64,000 nucleotides of DNA from a virus. Of this stretch, positions 51,203 to 58,765 are shown one piece after another. Position numbers and translations under genes: made by a program. The stretch is from positions 62,001 through 126,000 of the IMG/VR virus record IMGVR_UViG_3300025012_000002. One strand, given 5' to 3'. The stretch's first letter is position 1. Each line of letters begins with the position of its first letter. Under the pieces are notes generated by a model. The model was not told where the DNA came from and did not search any database. It was given only the letters and a program-made list of their open reading frames with translations.

Positions 51203-51274
51203 ATGCCAAATCATTGTGATAACGATTTATATATAAGAGGTACGAGGGTTGATTTAAATAAGTTCAGAAATTAA
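51203..51274 (+). pseudogene. 5' remnant of an Api92-like (DUF1281-type) gene
   Basis: AGGAG, then 23 codons reading MPNHCDNDLYIRGTRVDLNKF, which is the typical N-terminus of Api92-like phage proteins (MPNWCxNxLxIxG). It stops abruptly where the structured non-coding region B starts, and no remainder is seen. Confidence 0.6.
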
Positions 51275-51815
51275 ACTGTCATGAGTCTCGCAATAACAAT
51301 TGCAGTTGGTGCTTCGCCAACAAGTGCAAAGATTTAATTACTACAAACATATTAACCTAATTATTATTATAAGATCTTCTTGTGAAAAATTACAACTTCC
51401 AATTTGTCACATTCAGATACTTATAATAATAATTAGATCAAATTCTTTAGTCATGATGTTTTAGAAATTATAAATTAATTAATTGTATTGCTTATTTCGT
51501 AAGAAATATTATTGCACGTCTATGGTCAATAAAATTGACAGGTCAGATGCTTCGTCTGATTAGAGAAGTACTTTTAATACTACTAATTGTTTGATCCGCT
51601 TCTTTTAACTACACTACGTTTCGTTAAAAGCTTAGGATCAAAAGTGGGTGCAATAAAATAATAGTAAGTTATGCGTCTCAAATTGGATAGTGCTGCGCTA
51701 TCTTTACACAAAAAAGTTTTGTGAAAACACATACAATTTTAATGTTTTGCGATACTACCGCAAAAAGCTTCGCTTACGAATCATTAAAATTAGTCAATAG
51801 GCATAACTAGAAAAT
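51275..51815 (+). ncRNA. structured non-coding region B1
   Basis: No ORF but many stems. A 17-bp perfect inverted repeat lies at 51357-51373 and 51420-51436. TTTGATCC/GGATCAAA (51590-51642) encloses TTTTAAC/GTTAAAA. ATTTTAATG/CATTAAAAT (51736-51790) encloses TTTTGCG/CGCAAAA. AGTTATGC (51667-51674) closes on GCATAACT (51801-51808). Several hairpins have CTTCG-type loops. Some short strings recur in region A. It may be part of the retron-like locus or a separate large RNA. Confidence 0.55.
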
Positions 51816-51830
51816 AAATGGAGGGAAAAT

Positions 51831-51956
51831 ATGGAGACTATTAAGGGCATTGTAATAGCTGGTCTGTGCACAGATGATGGACACCATAAGCAATGGTATC
51901 TAGAACAGATACTAATAAGACTAGGATTTGACTTAGAAGTTCTAAACCCAGACTAA
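51831..51956 (+). CDS. small protein inside region B
   Basis: A 41-residue ORF with GGAGGG upstream (ETIKGIVIAGLCTDDGHHKQW at its start, first 20 or so residues, not a known motif). It divides the structured region as the 28064 ORF does in region A. Function unknown. Confidence 0.45.
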   Translation: METIKGIVIAGLCTDDGHHKQWYLEQILIRLGFDLEVLNPD

Positions 51957-51989
51957 ATTAGCTGGGAAAAGGGATACCAAATTAAATAA

Positions 51990-52340
51990 TTATTGAGCGT
52001 CTCTGTCTGAGTGACAACTATAGTGGTTCGCTATATTATGTAAAAATTTACTACAATTTATCCAGGCGACACGCCTGGATTTCTTTGGCTCAATTAACAA
52101 GTATTTTGCTCGTCTATGCAATAAACCTTGCCAATTCTATAAAAGTATAGAATGGTTATAAAGGTGCTGGAGGTAGATGTTTCATCTACTCGAAAATAAA
52201 TTAAAAGATAACAACACGATCGGAGTCGTTCTCGGCGCAGGACAGATATAAAATGCTATGGTACGTGTGCTTTAATTATAGCACTACTTATTGATTCGAT
52301 AAGTATTAGTAAAATTAGTAGTTAACATCTACCACATTAG
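51990..52340 (+). ncRNA. structured region B2 with candidate retron msr-msd
   Basis: ATTGAGC (51992-51998) closes on GCTCAAT (52088-52094), around TATAG/CTATA and a 9-bp hairpin ATCCAGGCG-ACA-CGCCTGGAT (52060-52080). ATTCTATA/TATAGAAT follows (52134-52153). Then GGTAGATGTT (52172-52181) and AACATCTACC (52324-52333) form an inverted repeat about 160 bases long, the size and layout of retron a1/a2 repeats. Inside is TACTTAT/ATAAGTA. I cannot identify the branch guanosine with confidence. Confidence 0.5.
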
Positions 52341-52374
52341 GTAAGCATAGTATATTAAAAAAAGGAGGCTAAAA

Positions 52375-52605
52375 ATGAAAATACATGATGATGTACTCCA
52401 TGCAATAGATATAGATGAGTGGAAACATAGCTGGCATCTTAAAAGAAATAAGTGCGCTGATGTGGATTGGATGGATGAAGACAATATTAGACAATGTAAA
52501 AGAGTTATACTAGATAAAATATATAGTAGAGAACATGAATTGAAATTGTTACGTATAGCTCGGGATGCAATTAACATAATAGATGTCAGTAGTAAGGAGG
52601 GCTAA
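52375..52605 (+). CDS. small protein between the RNA region and the RT
   Basis: A 76-residue charged helical protein with AAAGGAGG upstream, ending 1 base before the RT start. It contains DIDEWKHSWHLKRNKCADVD. Its position suggests an accessory of the retron-like unit, but nothing in its sequence shows an effector function. Confidence 0.6.
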   Translation: MKIHDDVLHAIDIDEWKHSWHLKRNKCADVDWMDEDNIRQCKRVILDKIYSREHELKLLRIARDAINIIDVSSKEG

Positions 52606-52606
52606 A

Positions 52607-53509
52607 ATGTCTTATACAATTTTCAGAATTCCTAAAAGGAAGGGCGGAGAGAGAATCATAGAAGCCCCAGATGCAATACTAAAAGCTAAGCAGCAAGCTT
52701 TAATTCCTATACTACAAAAGACATTTAAAGTGTCACCATTTGCCCACGCATTTCAGCCATATAAAAATATAGTTACAATGGCAATACCGCATGTAGGGAA
52801 GAAATGGGTGGGTTGCATAGATATTGAGGACTTCTTTCCGTCAATACAATATAGAATATTTATGGAGGTGTCTTCTTGCAAAACCAATAGTTTTAGTAAA
52901 AATAAAAACTTTAAATTATACCACGAAGGAAACGAAAAGACTAGAAAAGAATTTAATGAGAATTATAATATTTTGAATACATGTTTTAATGATTTCGAGG
53001 ATAATAAATACCAAAGGTTACCACAAGGAGCCCCCACTTCTCCTCTTATATCTAATATAATTATGTATAGTATTGATTGGAAAATGGCATGGAAATGTTT
53101 TACTTATCAGTGTGACTACACAAGATATGCAGATGATTTGGTTGTATCTGGTAGTAGTAAGCAGGATGTAGTTAACAGTTTGAAGTACGCTGAAAAATTA
53201 CTTACTGGGATTGGGTTAAAAGTTAATCATAAGAAAACCAAAATAATGCATAGATCTAAGAGACAATTAGTATGTGGTATAGTAGTAAATGAAAAATTAA
53301 ATATACCACGTAAGTATAGAAAGAATCTTAGAGCAGAGATCCATCAGCAGAACTTAAGAGGAGAAGAACTGCGTAATGATACTAAAGGTAAGATGGCATT
53401 CCAAGATATGGTATTAAAAAATAAGAAAGATACTTGGAGTAGTTATAGTGTGGTTAGAAGTATCTTATTTACTAAGCGTATGGACAGTGAGTTAAGGGTG
53501 CAGATATGA
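52607..53509 (+). CDS. retron-type reverse transcriptase
   Basis: A 300-residue RT, the usual length for retron RTs. It has FRIPKRKGGERIIEAPD (about 5-21), FAHAFQPYKNIVTMAIPHVG (where retrons have NAxxH), motif A DIEDFFPSI (about 74-82), motif B LPQGAPTSPLISN (about 142-154), motif C YTRYADDLVV (about 178-187), GLKVNHKKTK and QLVCGIVVNEKLNIPRKYRK (retrons usually VTG). The motif set is retron, not DGR or group II. It would make cDNA from an adjacent RNA. AGGAGG upstream. Confidence 0.87.
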   Translation: MSYTIFRIPKRKGGERIIEAPDAILKAKQQALIPILQKTFKVSPFAHAFQPYKNIVTMAIPHVGKKWVGCIDIEDFFPSIQYRIFMEVSSCKTNSFSKNKNFKLYHEGNEKTRKEFNENYNILNTCFNDFEDNKYQRLPQGAPTSPLISNIIMYSIDWKMAWKCFTYQCDYTRYADDLVVSGSSKQDVVNSLKYAEKLLTGIGLKVNHKKTKIMHRSKRQLVCGIVVNEKLNIPRKYRKNLRAEIHQQNLRGEELRNDTKGKMAFQDMVLKNKKDTWSSYSVVRSILFTKRMDSELRVQI

Positions 53510-53739
53510 TTTACTTATATGATATGACTACTGGACTAGCTATAGAAAGTCTCAGCACACCATATTCGGCATTTAACATGATAGTCGGCCACCCTATGAT
53601 TAATGGTGTACAACATAACACTTATAGTACTTTAGCAGATGCAATACAATTTGCATATGACAACCGTTATAGATGGGATATTTCTTTAGAAATAGAAATA
53701 CAATTACAAAAATTACATAAAGAATATTGTGAAAAATAG
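53506..53739 (+). CDS. small protein with shared C-terminal motif
   Basis: A 77-residue protein overlapping the RT stop by ATGA. It ends DISLEIEIQLQKLHKEY. Mixed beta/alpha; function unknown, but it may be co-translated with the RT. Confidence 0.6.
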   Translation: MIYLYDMTTGLAIESLSTPYSAFNMIVGHPMINGVQHNTYSTLADAIQFAYDNRYRWDISLEIEIQLQKLHKEYCEK

Positions 53740-53748
53740 GAGAATAAT

Positions 53749-54450
53749 ATGTTTGATGCAAAGGGTGCATATGGGTTCTTATATAGGATTTGTGATTTTA
53801 CAGATATAGATCATACTATGGACAGAGGCGACTTGAGATTCACAAAATTATCTGATGTTGAAAAATTAATAAAGATATGTAAATTTAAGCATTGGGATAT
53901 AATTAAACTTAAAGATAATGACTATTGGAACTACGATAGTATCTCGGCATCACCAGCAGTATTAGAGTACAAGGAAAATGCAAGAATAAAGACAGAAAAA
54001 GAAGAAGCTATTAAACAAGCATTACTAGCCAAGATTAATTCATTACCAACAGAGTTTCATCTGTTTCCAGATATTATTGATGGTGTGCATGTATGGATAA
54101 CTAGGGAAAAAGACTACCAGCCAAATACGTATCCTATCCCATGCAGAGTTATGTATACTCTCTGTTTACCTCTGTGCGAAACTGAACCATCATTTAAATT
54201 AGCGCGAACATTAGAGTTGGCCACTAACAAGAACTATAAAGAAATATCTATTCATATAGATAGTTTTGTTACTGGTGATAACAAAATATTAGTTGCGTCA
54301 TTTCTTGGTTTAGGGGGTAACTGGTGTAAACATGATGACCTGGCTGCTAAATTTAACGGTGATAAAAAACTAGCTAAAGCATTCATTAGATACGTCTATG
54401 ACTGGAGTAAAAAGGTAACTGCTCATATTAGATGTGTCATTATAAATTAG
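53749..54450 (+). CDS. hypothetical protein
   Basis: A 233-residue protein with a charged helix (LEYKENARIKTEKEEAIKQ) and FLGLGGNWCKHDD later. AGGAGAA upstream. No family recognised. Confidence 0.65.
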   Translation: MFDAKGAYGFLYRICDFTDIDHTMDRGDLRFTKLSDVEKLIKICKFKHWDIIKLKDNDYWNYDSISASPAVLEYKENARIKTEKEEAIKQALLAKINSLPTEFHLFPDIIDGVHVWITREKDYQPNTYPIPCRVMYTLCLPLCETEPSFKLARTLELATNKNYKEISIHIDSFVTGDNKILVASFLGLGGNWCKHDDLAAKFNGDKKLAKAFIRYVYDWSKKVTAHIRCVIIN

Positions 54451-54459
54451 AGGTAATCT

Positions 54460-54795
54460 ATGAATTGTATAGAGGCTATAGGAGAGTGGGAAGAGGTCAC
54501 TTATCTAGCAAAGCGTATAAAAATTGGTAAGTTAACTTTGGTGAGCGTTGGGGGTAATAGCTTTACACTATGTTCCGATAGACATGTGTGTTATGGAACA
54601 GACTTGTCCGCAATACTTAACTATGCCATAAGTAAGCTGCCAACAAAATGGAACCTAGATTTAGAGACAACCCTCCAGTTAACAAAATTACGACATAAAA
54701 TATATAATTTTAGAAATCCTAAAACTAAGTTTTTCTTAGGAACGAATGAAGAAGCTAAAAATAAGCTGGGGGTAAAATGGCAAAGCAAAAAGTAA
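54460..54795 (+). CDS. hypothetical protein with shared motif
   Basis: A 111-residue protein with LDLETTLQLTKLRHKIYNF at about residues 66-84, the shared motif followed here by a 25-residue tail that includes a palindrome copy (54708-54724). Overlaps the next gene. Function unknown. Confidence 0.65.
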   Translation: MNCIEAIGEWEEVTYLAKRIKIGKLTLVSVGGNSFTLCSDRHVCYGTDLSAILNYAISKLPTKWNLDLETTLQLTKLRHKIYNFRNPKTKFFLGTNEEAKNKLGVKWQSKK

Positions 54796-55541
54796 GAATG
54801 AGTGATGTAATGACTGCATTTTTTAAGCACCAAACTGCCGCATCGGGACGGCATAAAACAGAGAATGGTGAGTATTATTATTGTGAATATTTACTAGCAA
54901 AGATTACTAAAACTAAGTTTATAATTAATCCTAACAAAAAGGCGTGGCCAAAAGGTACTTTTAATGGGGCATATGCCGCAATGTTATTAAGAAAATATTT
55001 AACAGATAGAAAAATAGTAAAGTCTCATTGGAGAAGCGAATACCCTTTTATAAGTAATAAAGGTTGGGAGTACACATATAGGTCTATGATATTTGATTTT
55101 CCTTTAGTCTTGGATAGGAAGACTAATAAGATAAAAAATAAAATAGAGTATAAGTATGTAATAGATAAATTTAAATTTGCTAGAAATATTTATAATATAG
55201 ATAAAATTGTTCAATGTATTAAGCATTTCGATATTAAAGTTCCAGACGATACTATGAATAGAAAAAAAGAAATATTATGTGGTCATCTATCTAAGGAGAG
55301 GAGCCCCTTCTCGGAAATGACATTAATTGTTTTGCTTGATCTAAAGACTAATGATACTGATATCATAAATATTAAAAATGCTATAAAAGACTATATAGTT
55401 AAGTGTACTAATTTTAACTGTGCGGAGAATGTAAGAAAAGCTATAGATAAATATTTTAAAAATGATGCTGGGTTGCTTACTGAACTTAAGCCTAAATATG
55501 TAGAGTTAAAATTTGATATGGAACTTAATGCGAAGAAATGA
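54777..55541 (+). CDS. hypothetical protein
   Basis: A 254-residue Lys-rich basic protein, start after GGGGG. It contains ASGRHKTENGEYYYCEYLL. The C-terminus is helical. Possibly nucleic-acid binding. It is the last phage gene before island 3. Confidence 0.65.
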   Translation: MAKQKVRMSDVMTAFFKHQTAASGRHKTENGEYYYCEYLLAKITKTKFIINPNKKAWPKGTFNGAYAAMLLRKYLTDRKIVKSHWRSEYPFISNKGWEYTYRSMIFDFPLVLDRKTNKIKNKIEYKYVIDKFKFARNIYNIDKIVQCIKHFDIKVPDDTMNRKKEILCGHLSKERSPFSEMTLIVLLDLKTNDTDIINIKNAIKDYIVKCTNFNCAENVRKAIDKYFKNDAGLLTELKPKYVELKFDMELNAKK

Positions 55542-55616
55542 CTCTACTTTTGTATGGTGCTACAATCAGCATTTGATTATTTACTAATTAGCACAAAGAT
55601 TTAGAAGGAGCTATTT

Positions 55617-55676
55617 GTATAACGTAAAGGTGAGGGTCGCCCTATTTTGGGCAATCCCTCTTGGCCGCCGGGTGTG
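55617..55676 (+). other. attC-like site, left end of island 3
   Basis: GTATAACGTAAAGG opens it and GAGGGTCGCC/GGCAATCCCTC are the arms. The right core is degenerate (GGTGTGC). A further core, GTTATCA, lies at 55784-55790. Confidence 0.55.
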
Positions 55677-55809
55677 CGACTACAGTGCCGGATTGCACCA
55701 TGCACCGCTACCATGCAATGCAGAGGTGGTGATATGTTGACTCGCGCAAAGGTTGTTCAGGTGTGCCCCACACCACCAGCCTTGTTATCACTTTTTTATG
55801 GAGGACCAC

Positions 55810-56043
55810 ATGAAGTTCTTAATTTTCATTGCAGCATTGATTGCCATATCTTTCGCGGGAGACTATTTTCGCTGGGCCTATGACGTCACTGACGACTACA
55901 GACCGGGAAAGCTGTTCGGGAAGCGTTCCGGCCTGTCGGTCTATACCGATCACGCGACGGGCATTCAGTATGTCAAAGCCGGACTATTCGGAGATATTAC
56001 TCCGCGCCTCTACAAAGACGGGGCACCGATAGTTTTAAAGTGA
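55810..56043 (+). CDS. cassette gene, membrane-anchored protein (DUF6440-like)
   Basis: A 77-residue protein with a hydrophobic N-terminal helix (FLIFIAALIAISFAGDYF). The C-terminal part has LSVYTDHATGIQYV and ITPRLYKDGAPI, a pattern of the small DUF6440-like domain. ATGGAGGACC upstream. Membrane-anchored or exported. Function unknown. Confidence 0.65.
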   Translation: MKFLIFIAALIAISFAGDYFRWAYDVTDDYRPGKLFGKRSGLSVYTDHATGIQYVKAGLFGDITPRLYKDGAPIVLK

Positions 56044-56051
56044 TAATGCTG

Positions 56052-56088
56052 AGATAACGGGCCTGTCCCGTTCAGCTATTGGTTATGT
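56052..56088 (+). other. short (37-bp) attC-like site, twin of 56663
   Basis: AGATAACGGGCCTGTCCCGTTCAGCTATTG core to GTTATGT; the inner hairpin is AACGGG-CCTGT-CCCGTT. The first 34 bases are identical to the site at 56663-56699. Confidence 0.75.
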
Positions 56089-56102
56089 GAAAGGCAGGTG
56101 AT

Positions 56103-56192
56103 GTGACGTGGAAGCTGATGCAGCTGCACAGGCGCATTAAAGGGGGATGTGCATCCTTACAAAACACACATAACACCCAGGATGAGCCGTAA
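56103..56192 (+). CDS. possible 29-residue cassette ORF
   Basis: GTG-started ORF ending in the next attC core. It is the only frame in this short cassette (about 100 bases); it may be non-coding. Confidence 0.25.
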   Translation: MTWKLMQLHRRIKGGCASLQNTHNTQDEP

Positions 56193-56217
56193 CGTCGGCT
56201 CCATCCGCTGGTTAGCT
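56168..56217 (+). other. attC-like site
   Basis: CACATAAC, then GATGAGCCGTAACGTCGGCTCCATC hairpin, right core GTTAGCT at 56211-56217. Confidence 0.7.
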
Positions 56218-56231
56218 AAAAGGAGATAAAT

Positions 56232-56486
56232 TTGAAAATAAATCCAGTAAACAAAACCATCCAGATTAATATTGATAATCTGGAATCAACCTACTATGCG
56301 TTACGACATGCTATTAAATGTATCCGAGAAATGTCAGGGTTGCCTTTAACTTCATATGAGAGAGATACAGCGGTATTGGAACTTCCAGATCACGCCATGA
56401 AGTCCATAATAGAAGCCGGAGAAAGTATCGGCTTGGATATGGGCGGGAAATGGGGCAACCAGGTAGATGTAAGCAAAGCAAGCTAA
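56232..56486 (+). CDS. cassette gene, hypothetical
   Basis: An 84-residue protein, TTG start after AAAAGGAG. Beta-rich first 20 residues and then helical (YYALRHAIKCIREM). It ends in the following attC. Function unknown. Confidence 0.65.
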   Translation: MKINPVNKTIQINIDNLESTYYALRHAIKCIREMSGLPLTSYERDTAVLELPDHAMKSIIEAGESIGLDMGGKWGNQVDVSKAS

Positions 56487-56517
56487 CGGGCTTGCCCCGT
56501 TCAGCGATTGGTTAAAA
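56481..56517 (+). other. short (37-bp) attC-like site
   Basis: AGCTAAC, hairpin AACGGG-CTTGC-CCCGTT, right core GTTAAAA at 56511-56517. Same architecture as 56052 and 56663. Confidence 0.75.
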
Positions 56518-56524
56518 AATATTA

Positions 56525-56651
56525 TGGCGAGGCGAGCGTTGCGGGAAACCTCCTGTCGGGGATGACTGACTGGAAAATTGACAAGGGAATAGTGAATAGG
56601 CTGCACCATCAGGCGGCCTATTCAGATGGTTCGACTCCATTCCTCGTCTCA
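56525..56651 (+). ncRNA. tRNA-like RNA in a cassette
   Basis: GGCGAGG near the start pairs with CCTCGTC near the end. A clear T arm GATGG-TTCGACT-CCATT precedes the 3' strand, then TCA. A long arm GAATAGGC/GCCTATTC lies just before it. No protein ORF fits. I cannot find a normal anticodon arm, so it may be a mimic or an inserted/long-arm tRNA. Confidence 0.55.
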
Positions 56652-56662
56652 ATTTAACACAG

Positions 56663-56699
56663 AGATAACGGGCCTGTCCCGTTCAGCTATTGGTTGGGA
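56663..56699 (+). other. short (37-bp) attC-like site
   Basis: AGATAAC, AACGGG-CCTGT-CCCGTT, right core GTTGGGA at 56693-56699. Identical through its first 34 bases to 56052. Confidence 0.75.
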
Positions 56700-56705
56700 G
56701 GATGT

Positions 56706-57122
56706 ATGGCAAAAACAATAAGCATTGATTGGAAAAAACGGATGATAGAGAAAATAGACACAGGGCAGGAAATAGATATAACCTCTGGATTTCTTGCGGG
56801 AATGCAGTGGCTCATTGAAGCACTGTCTCGCAAAGGTGTCCCATTCGCAATCTACAATATCGGCGCAGGAGTTAGGAGAGTCACGACCGTTACGGACAAA
56901 TGTCCATGCTGTAAACGGGTTTTAGTATACCGTGGAGGTGAACAGTTGAGCAAAGCGAAATCTGATTCCAGCAATTTGTTAGCTTGCCTTTCTTGCGGAA
57001 AAACCGAAGCCCATATGGTTGTGATAAGGGAGGCATCATCTCGGTGTGGCAAATGTCTCTGTGTGCAGTGCGACGAAGAAGAACGGCGACAAAATAGAGC
57101 ATTAAACTGGCTGAGCAGCTAA
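56706..57122 (+). CDS. cassette gene, zinc-binding protein
   Basis: A 138-residue protein. CPCCKRVLV, LACLSCGKTE and CGKCLCVQCDEEE give several zinc-type pairs. The ribosome binding site GGGAGGATG is strong. The N-terminal half is helical. A nucleic-acid or protein adaptor role is plausible; no family recognised. Confidence 0.7.
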   Translation: MAKTISIDWKKRMIEKIDTGQEIDITSGFLAGMQWLIEALSRKGVPFAIYNIGAGVRRVTTVTDKCPCCKRVLVYRGGEQLSKAKSDSSNLLACLSCGKTEAHMVVIREASSRCGKCLCVQCDEEERRQNRALNWLSS

Positions 57123-57175
57123 CGCGGAGCTAAGCCGCGAGCGGTAGCGAGTCGGATTTGATGGCGTTGTTAAAT
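57117..57175 (+). other. attC-like site
   Basis: AGCTAACGCGGAGC, GCCGCGAGCGGTAGCGAGTCGG arms, right core GTTAAAT at 57169-57175. Confidence 0.75.
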
Positions 57176-57189
57176 ACATGGGGGTTGAT

Positions 57190-57387
57190 ATGGGACCGGC
57201 AAGACTTTGCGCGAAGGCAGCAACACATGAGGAATTGTCCGACCTTCTTGAGAAACTGGAAGAAGAGAATACGCGCTTTCGGATGGCGATTCTTTGGGCT
57301 CTTGGTGAACATGAGGAGTTTCCGCTGCCGCCTGAGGGTGTGGATGGTAAACCGAAGCGGCGCTATTACTGGCAAGCTGAGCTGTAG
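57190..57387 (+). CDS. cassette gene, hypothetical (coiled-coil plus KPKRRYYW end)
   Basis: A 65-residue protein. LLEKLEEENTRFRMAILWA is a leucine-rich helix, followed by FPLPPEGVDG and KPKRRYYWQAEL. This arrangement recurs in small phage/cassette proteins. GGGGG before ATG 57190; ATG 57178 is an alternative. Function unknown. Confidence 0.65.
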   Translation: MGPARLCAKAATHEELSDLLEKLEEENTRFRMAILWALGEHEEFPLPPEGVDGKPKRRYYWQAEL

Positions 57388-57389
57388 AT

Positions 57390-57420
57390 GTATAACTAAG
57401 ATTAGAAAACAATTGAGGTT
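57390..57420 (+). other. truncated attC-like left core, right end of island 3
   Basis: GTATAAC at 57390-57396 overlaps the stop of the last cassette gene. No matching right core follows before the phage gene at 57421, so the site looks cut off. Confidence 0.45.
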
Positions 57421-57843
57421 ATGATGATGCTTAGAAGAAAATCATATATAGTAAATAAAAGTGGTTATGTAGTGTATGATAGAGATGGTGGCATAAGTAA
57501 AAAATATTTAAGTAGATACTGTAACACATACAAAATAGTTAAGACATATAAATGCCCAGGATGCACACAACGCAACTGTAGACTTCCTTCCGGAAAAACA
57601 CCGTTCACAATTATAGATAAAGATTTAAATTTTGAATCGGGATGCTCAATTGGTCTACCTGGGCACACCTTAAAAATTAAAGACGGATACGAGCTATATT
57701 TAACAATACAAGAGGCTATAAAAGTAATATACGATAACTTACTTTATCTAAATAACTTATCACTTGAAACTACTTTATTAATAACCAATATGTATAATTT
57801 CTTTTTATCGCAAGGAGAATATAATGCCAACAATAAAATGTGA
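57421..57843 (+). CDS. hypothetical protein with shared C-terminal motif
   Basis: A 140-residue AT-rich phage gene. CPGCTQRNC is a Cys cluster near residue 43. It ends LSLETTLLITNMYNFFL plus a tail. Overlaps the next gene. Function unknown. Confidence 0.65.
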   Translation: MMMLRRKSYIVNKSGYVVYDRDGGISKKYLSRYCNTYKIVKTYKCPGCTQRNCRLPSGKTPFTIIDKDLNFESGCSIGLPGHTLKIKDGYELYLTIQEAIKVIYDNLLYLNNLSLETTLLITNMYNFFLSQGEYNANNKM

Positions 57844-57988
57844 GGCATTAGCCTGCCTATATAATTTAGAAGGGTACTGCAGCGCACATGACCAAATTGA
57901 CATAGCTAGGGATGGTAGGTGCTTAGATCACACTCCACTTACAGATGAAGAATATGAAACTATAAATGGAAGAGCAGGGAGCAAATAA
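57824..57988 (+). CDS. small Cys-containing protein
   Basis: A 54-residue protein with CEALACLYNLEGYC and RCLDH, four Cys; AAGGAG upstream. Its stop TAA shares a base with the next ATG. It may bind zinc. Function unknown. Confidence 0.55.
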   Translation: MPTIKCEALACLYNLEGYCSAHDQIDIARDGRCLDHTPLTDEEYETINGRAGSK

Positions 57989-58764
57989 TGAAACTATTTA
58001 TATCTATAGCTTGCATCACAATGGGGATTGCGATTGCAATATGGACAACGATAATGCAAAGTAATTTCTTATCTACAATAGGTGTAAGTAAGTTAGGTGC
58101 GATTGCAATAGAACCATTACTAATTATAGTATCATTTCTAATTGGTTTTAGGATTTCTAAAACGCACCAAGTAGTATCTGTTATATTTATTGTAGCAATT
58201 ACTACAGTATCATTACTAACAATATCCTCAATGTATATTCAAAATGTGCAGAAAGAGCTACACACTATGCAAGCTAATAGTCAAATAATTGACAGTAGCA
58301 AACAGACACAGAAGTTGATTCAAGACAGCTTAGCAACATTATCTAATAGGGGAATATCATCCAGATCGACACTAGCATTAGTGGATAGACTACAGAAGCA
58401 AGAGCAAGTTATTACTACACAAATCACAACTACTGAATTAGTGGTCATTGCAACAATACTAGCAAACATCTTGACAACATCACAAGAACATGCTATAATG
58501 ATTTTCACAATATTAATATCGTTAGTCACTGCATTTGCTCCGTCGTTCTTATTTTTTAGCGCCGGATTACTTATTAAAGATTACGGTATGAAAGATACTA
58601 AAGAAGTACCTATTGTGAGGCGAAGTAGACCAAAGAAGGCTGTTGAAATTAAAAATGATACTCCGATAGCTGCTCCACAAGAAGAGCCAAAGCAAGGGCA
58701 TTTTGTTACGTTTAAAAAGAAATTAAACAATGTTTGGGATAGTACACCATTTAGGAGAAATTAA
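57988..58764 (+). CDS. multi-pass membrane protein
   Basis: A 258-residue protein with about four hydrophobic helices (residues about 2-22, 37-58, 61-82, 160-200). A coiled region lies between helices 3 and 4, and a basic cytoplasmic tail (RRSRPKKAVEIK) at the end. A degenerate palindrome copy (58146-58162) is in the coding sequence. It may be a membrane regulator or lysis-related protein. Confidence 0.65.
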   Translation: MKLFISIACITMGIAIAIWTTIMQSNFLSTIGVSKLGAIAIEPLLIIVSFLIGFRISKTHQVVSVIFIVAITTVSLLTISSMYIQNVQKELHTMQANSQIIDSSKQTQKLIQDSLATLSNRGISSRSTLALVDRLQKQEQVITTQITTTELVVIATILANILTTSQEHAIMIFTILISLVTAFAPSFLFFSAGLLIKDYGMKDTKEVPIVRRSRPKKAVEIKNDTPIAAPQEEPKQGHFVTFKKKLNNVWDSTPFRRN

Positions 58765-58765
58765 T

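Noticed and set aside
52607-53509. DGR or group II intron reverse transcriptase
   Set aside because: Motif B is LPQGAPTSP and the VxG/NxxH-like signals are retron-type; no maturase domain, and no variable/template repeat pair seen.
55739-55883. ORF starting ATGTTGACTCGCG in island 3
   Set aside because: It overlaps the better-supported 55810 gene in another frame and has no family features.
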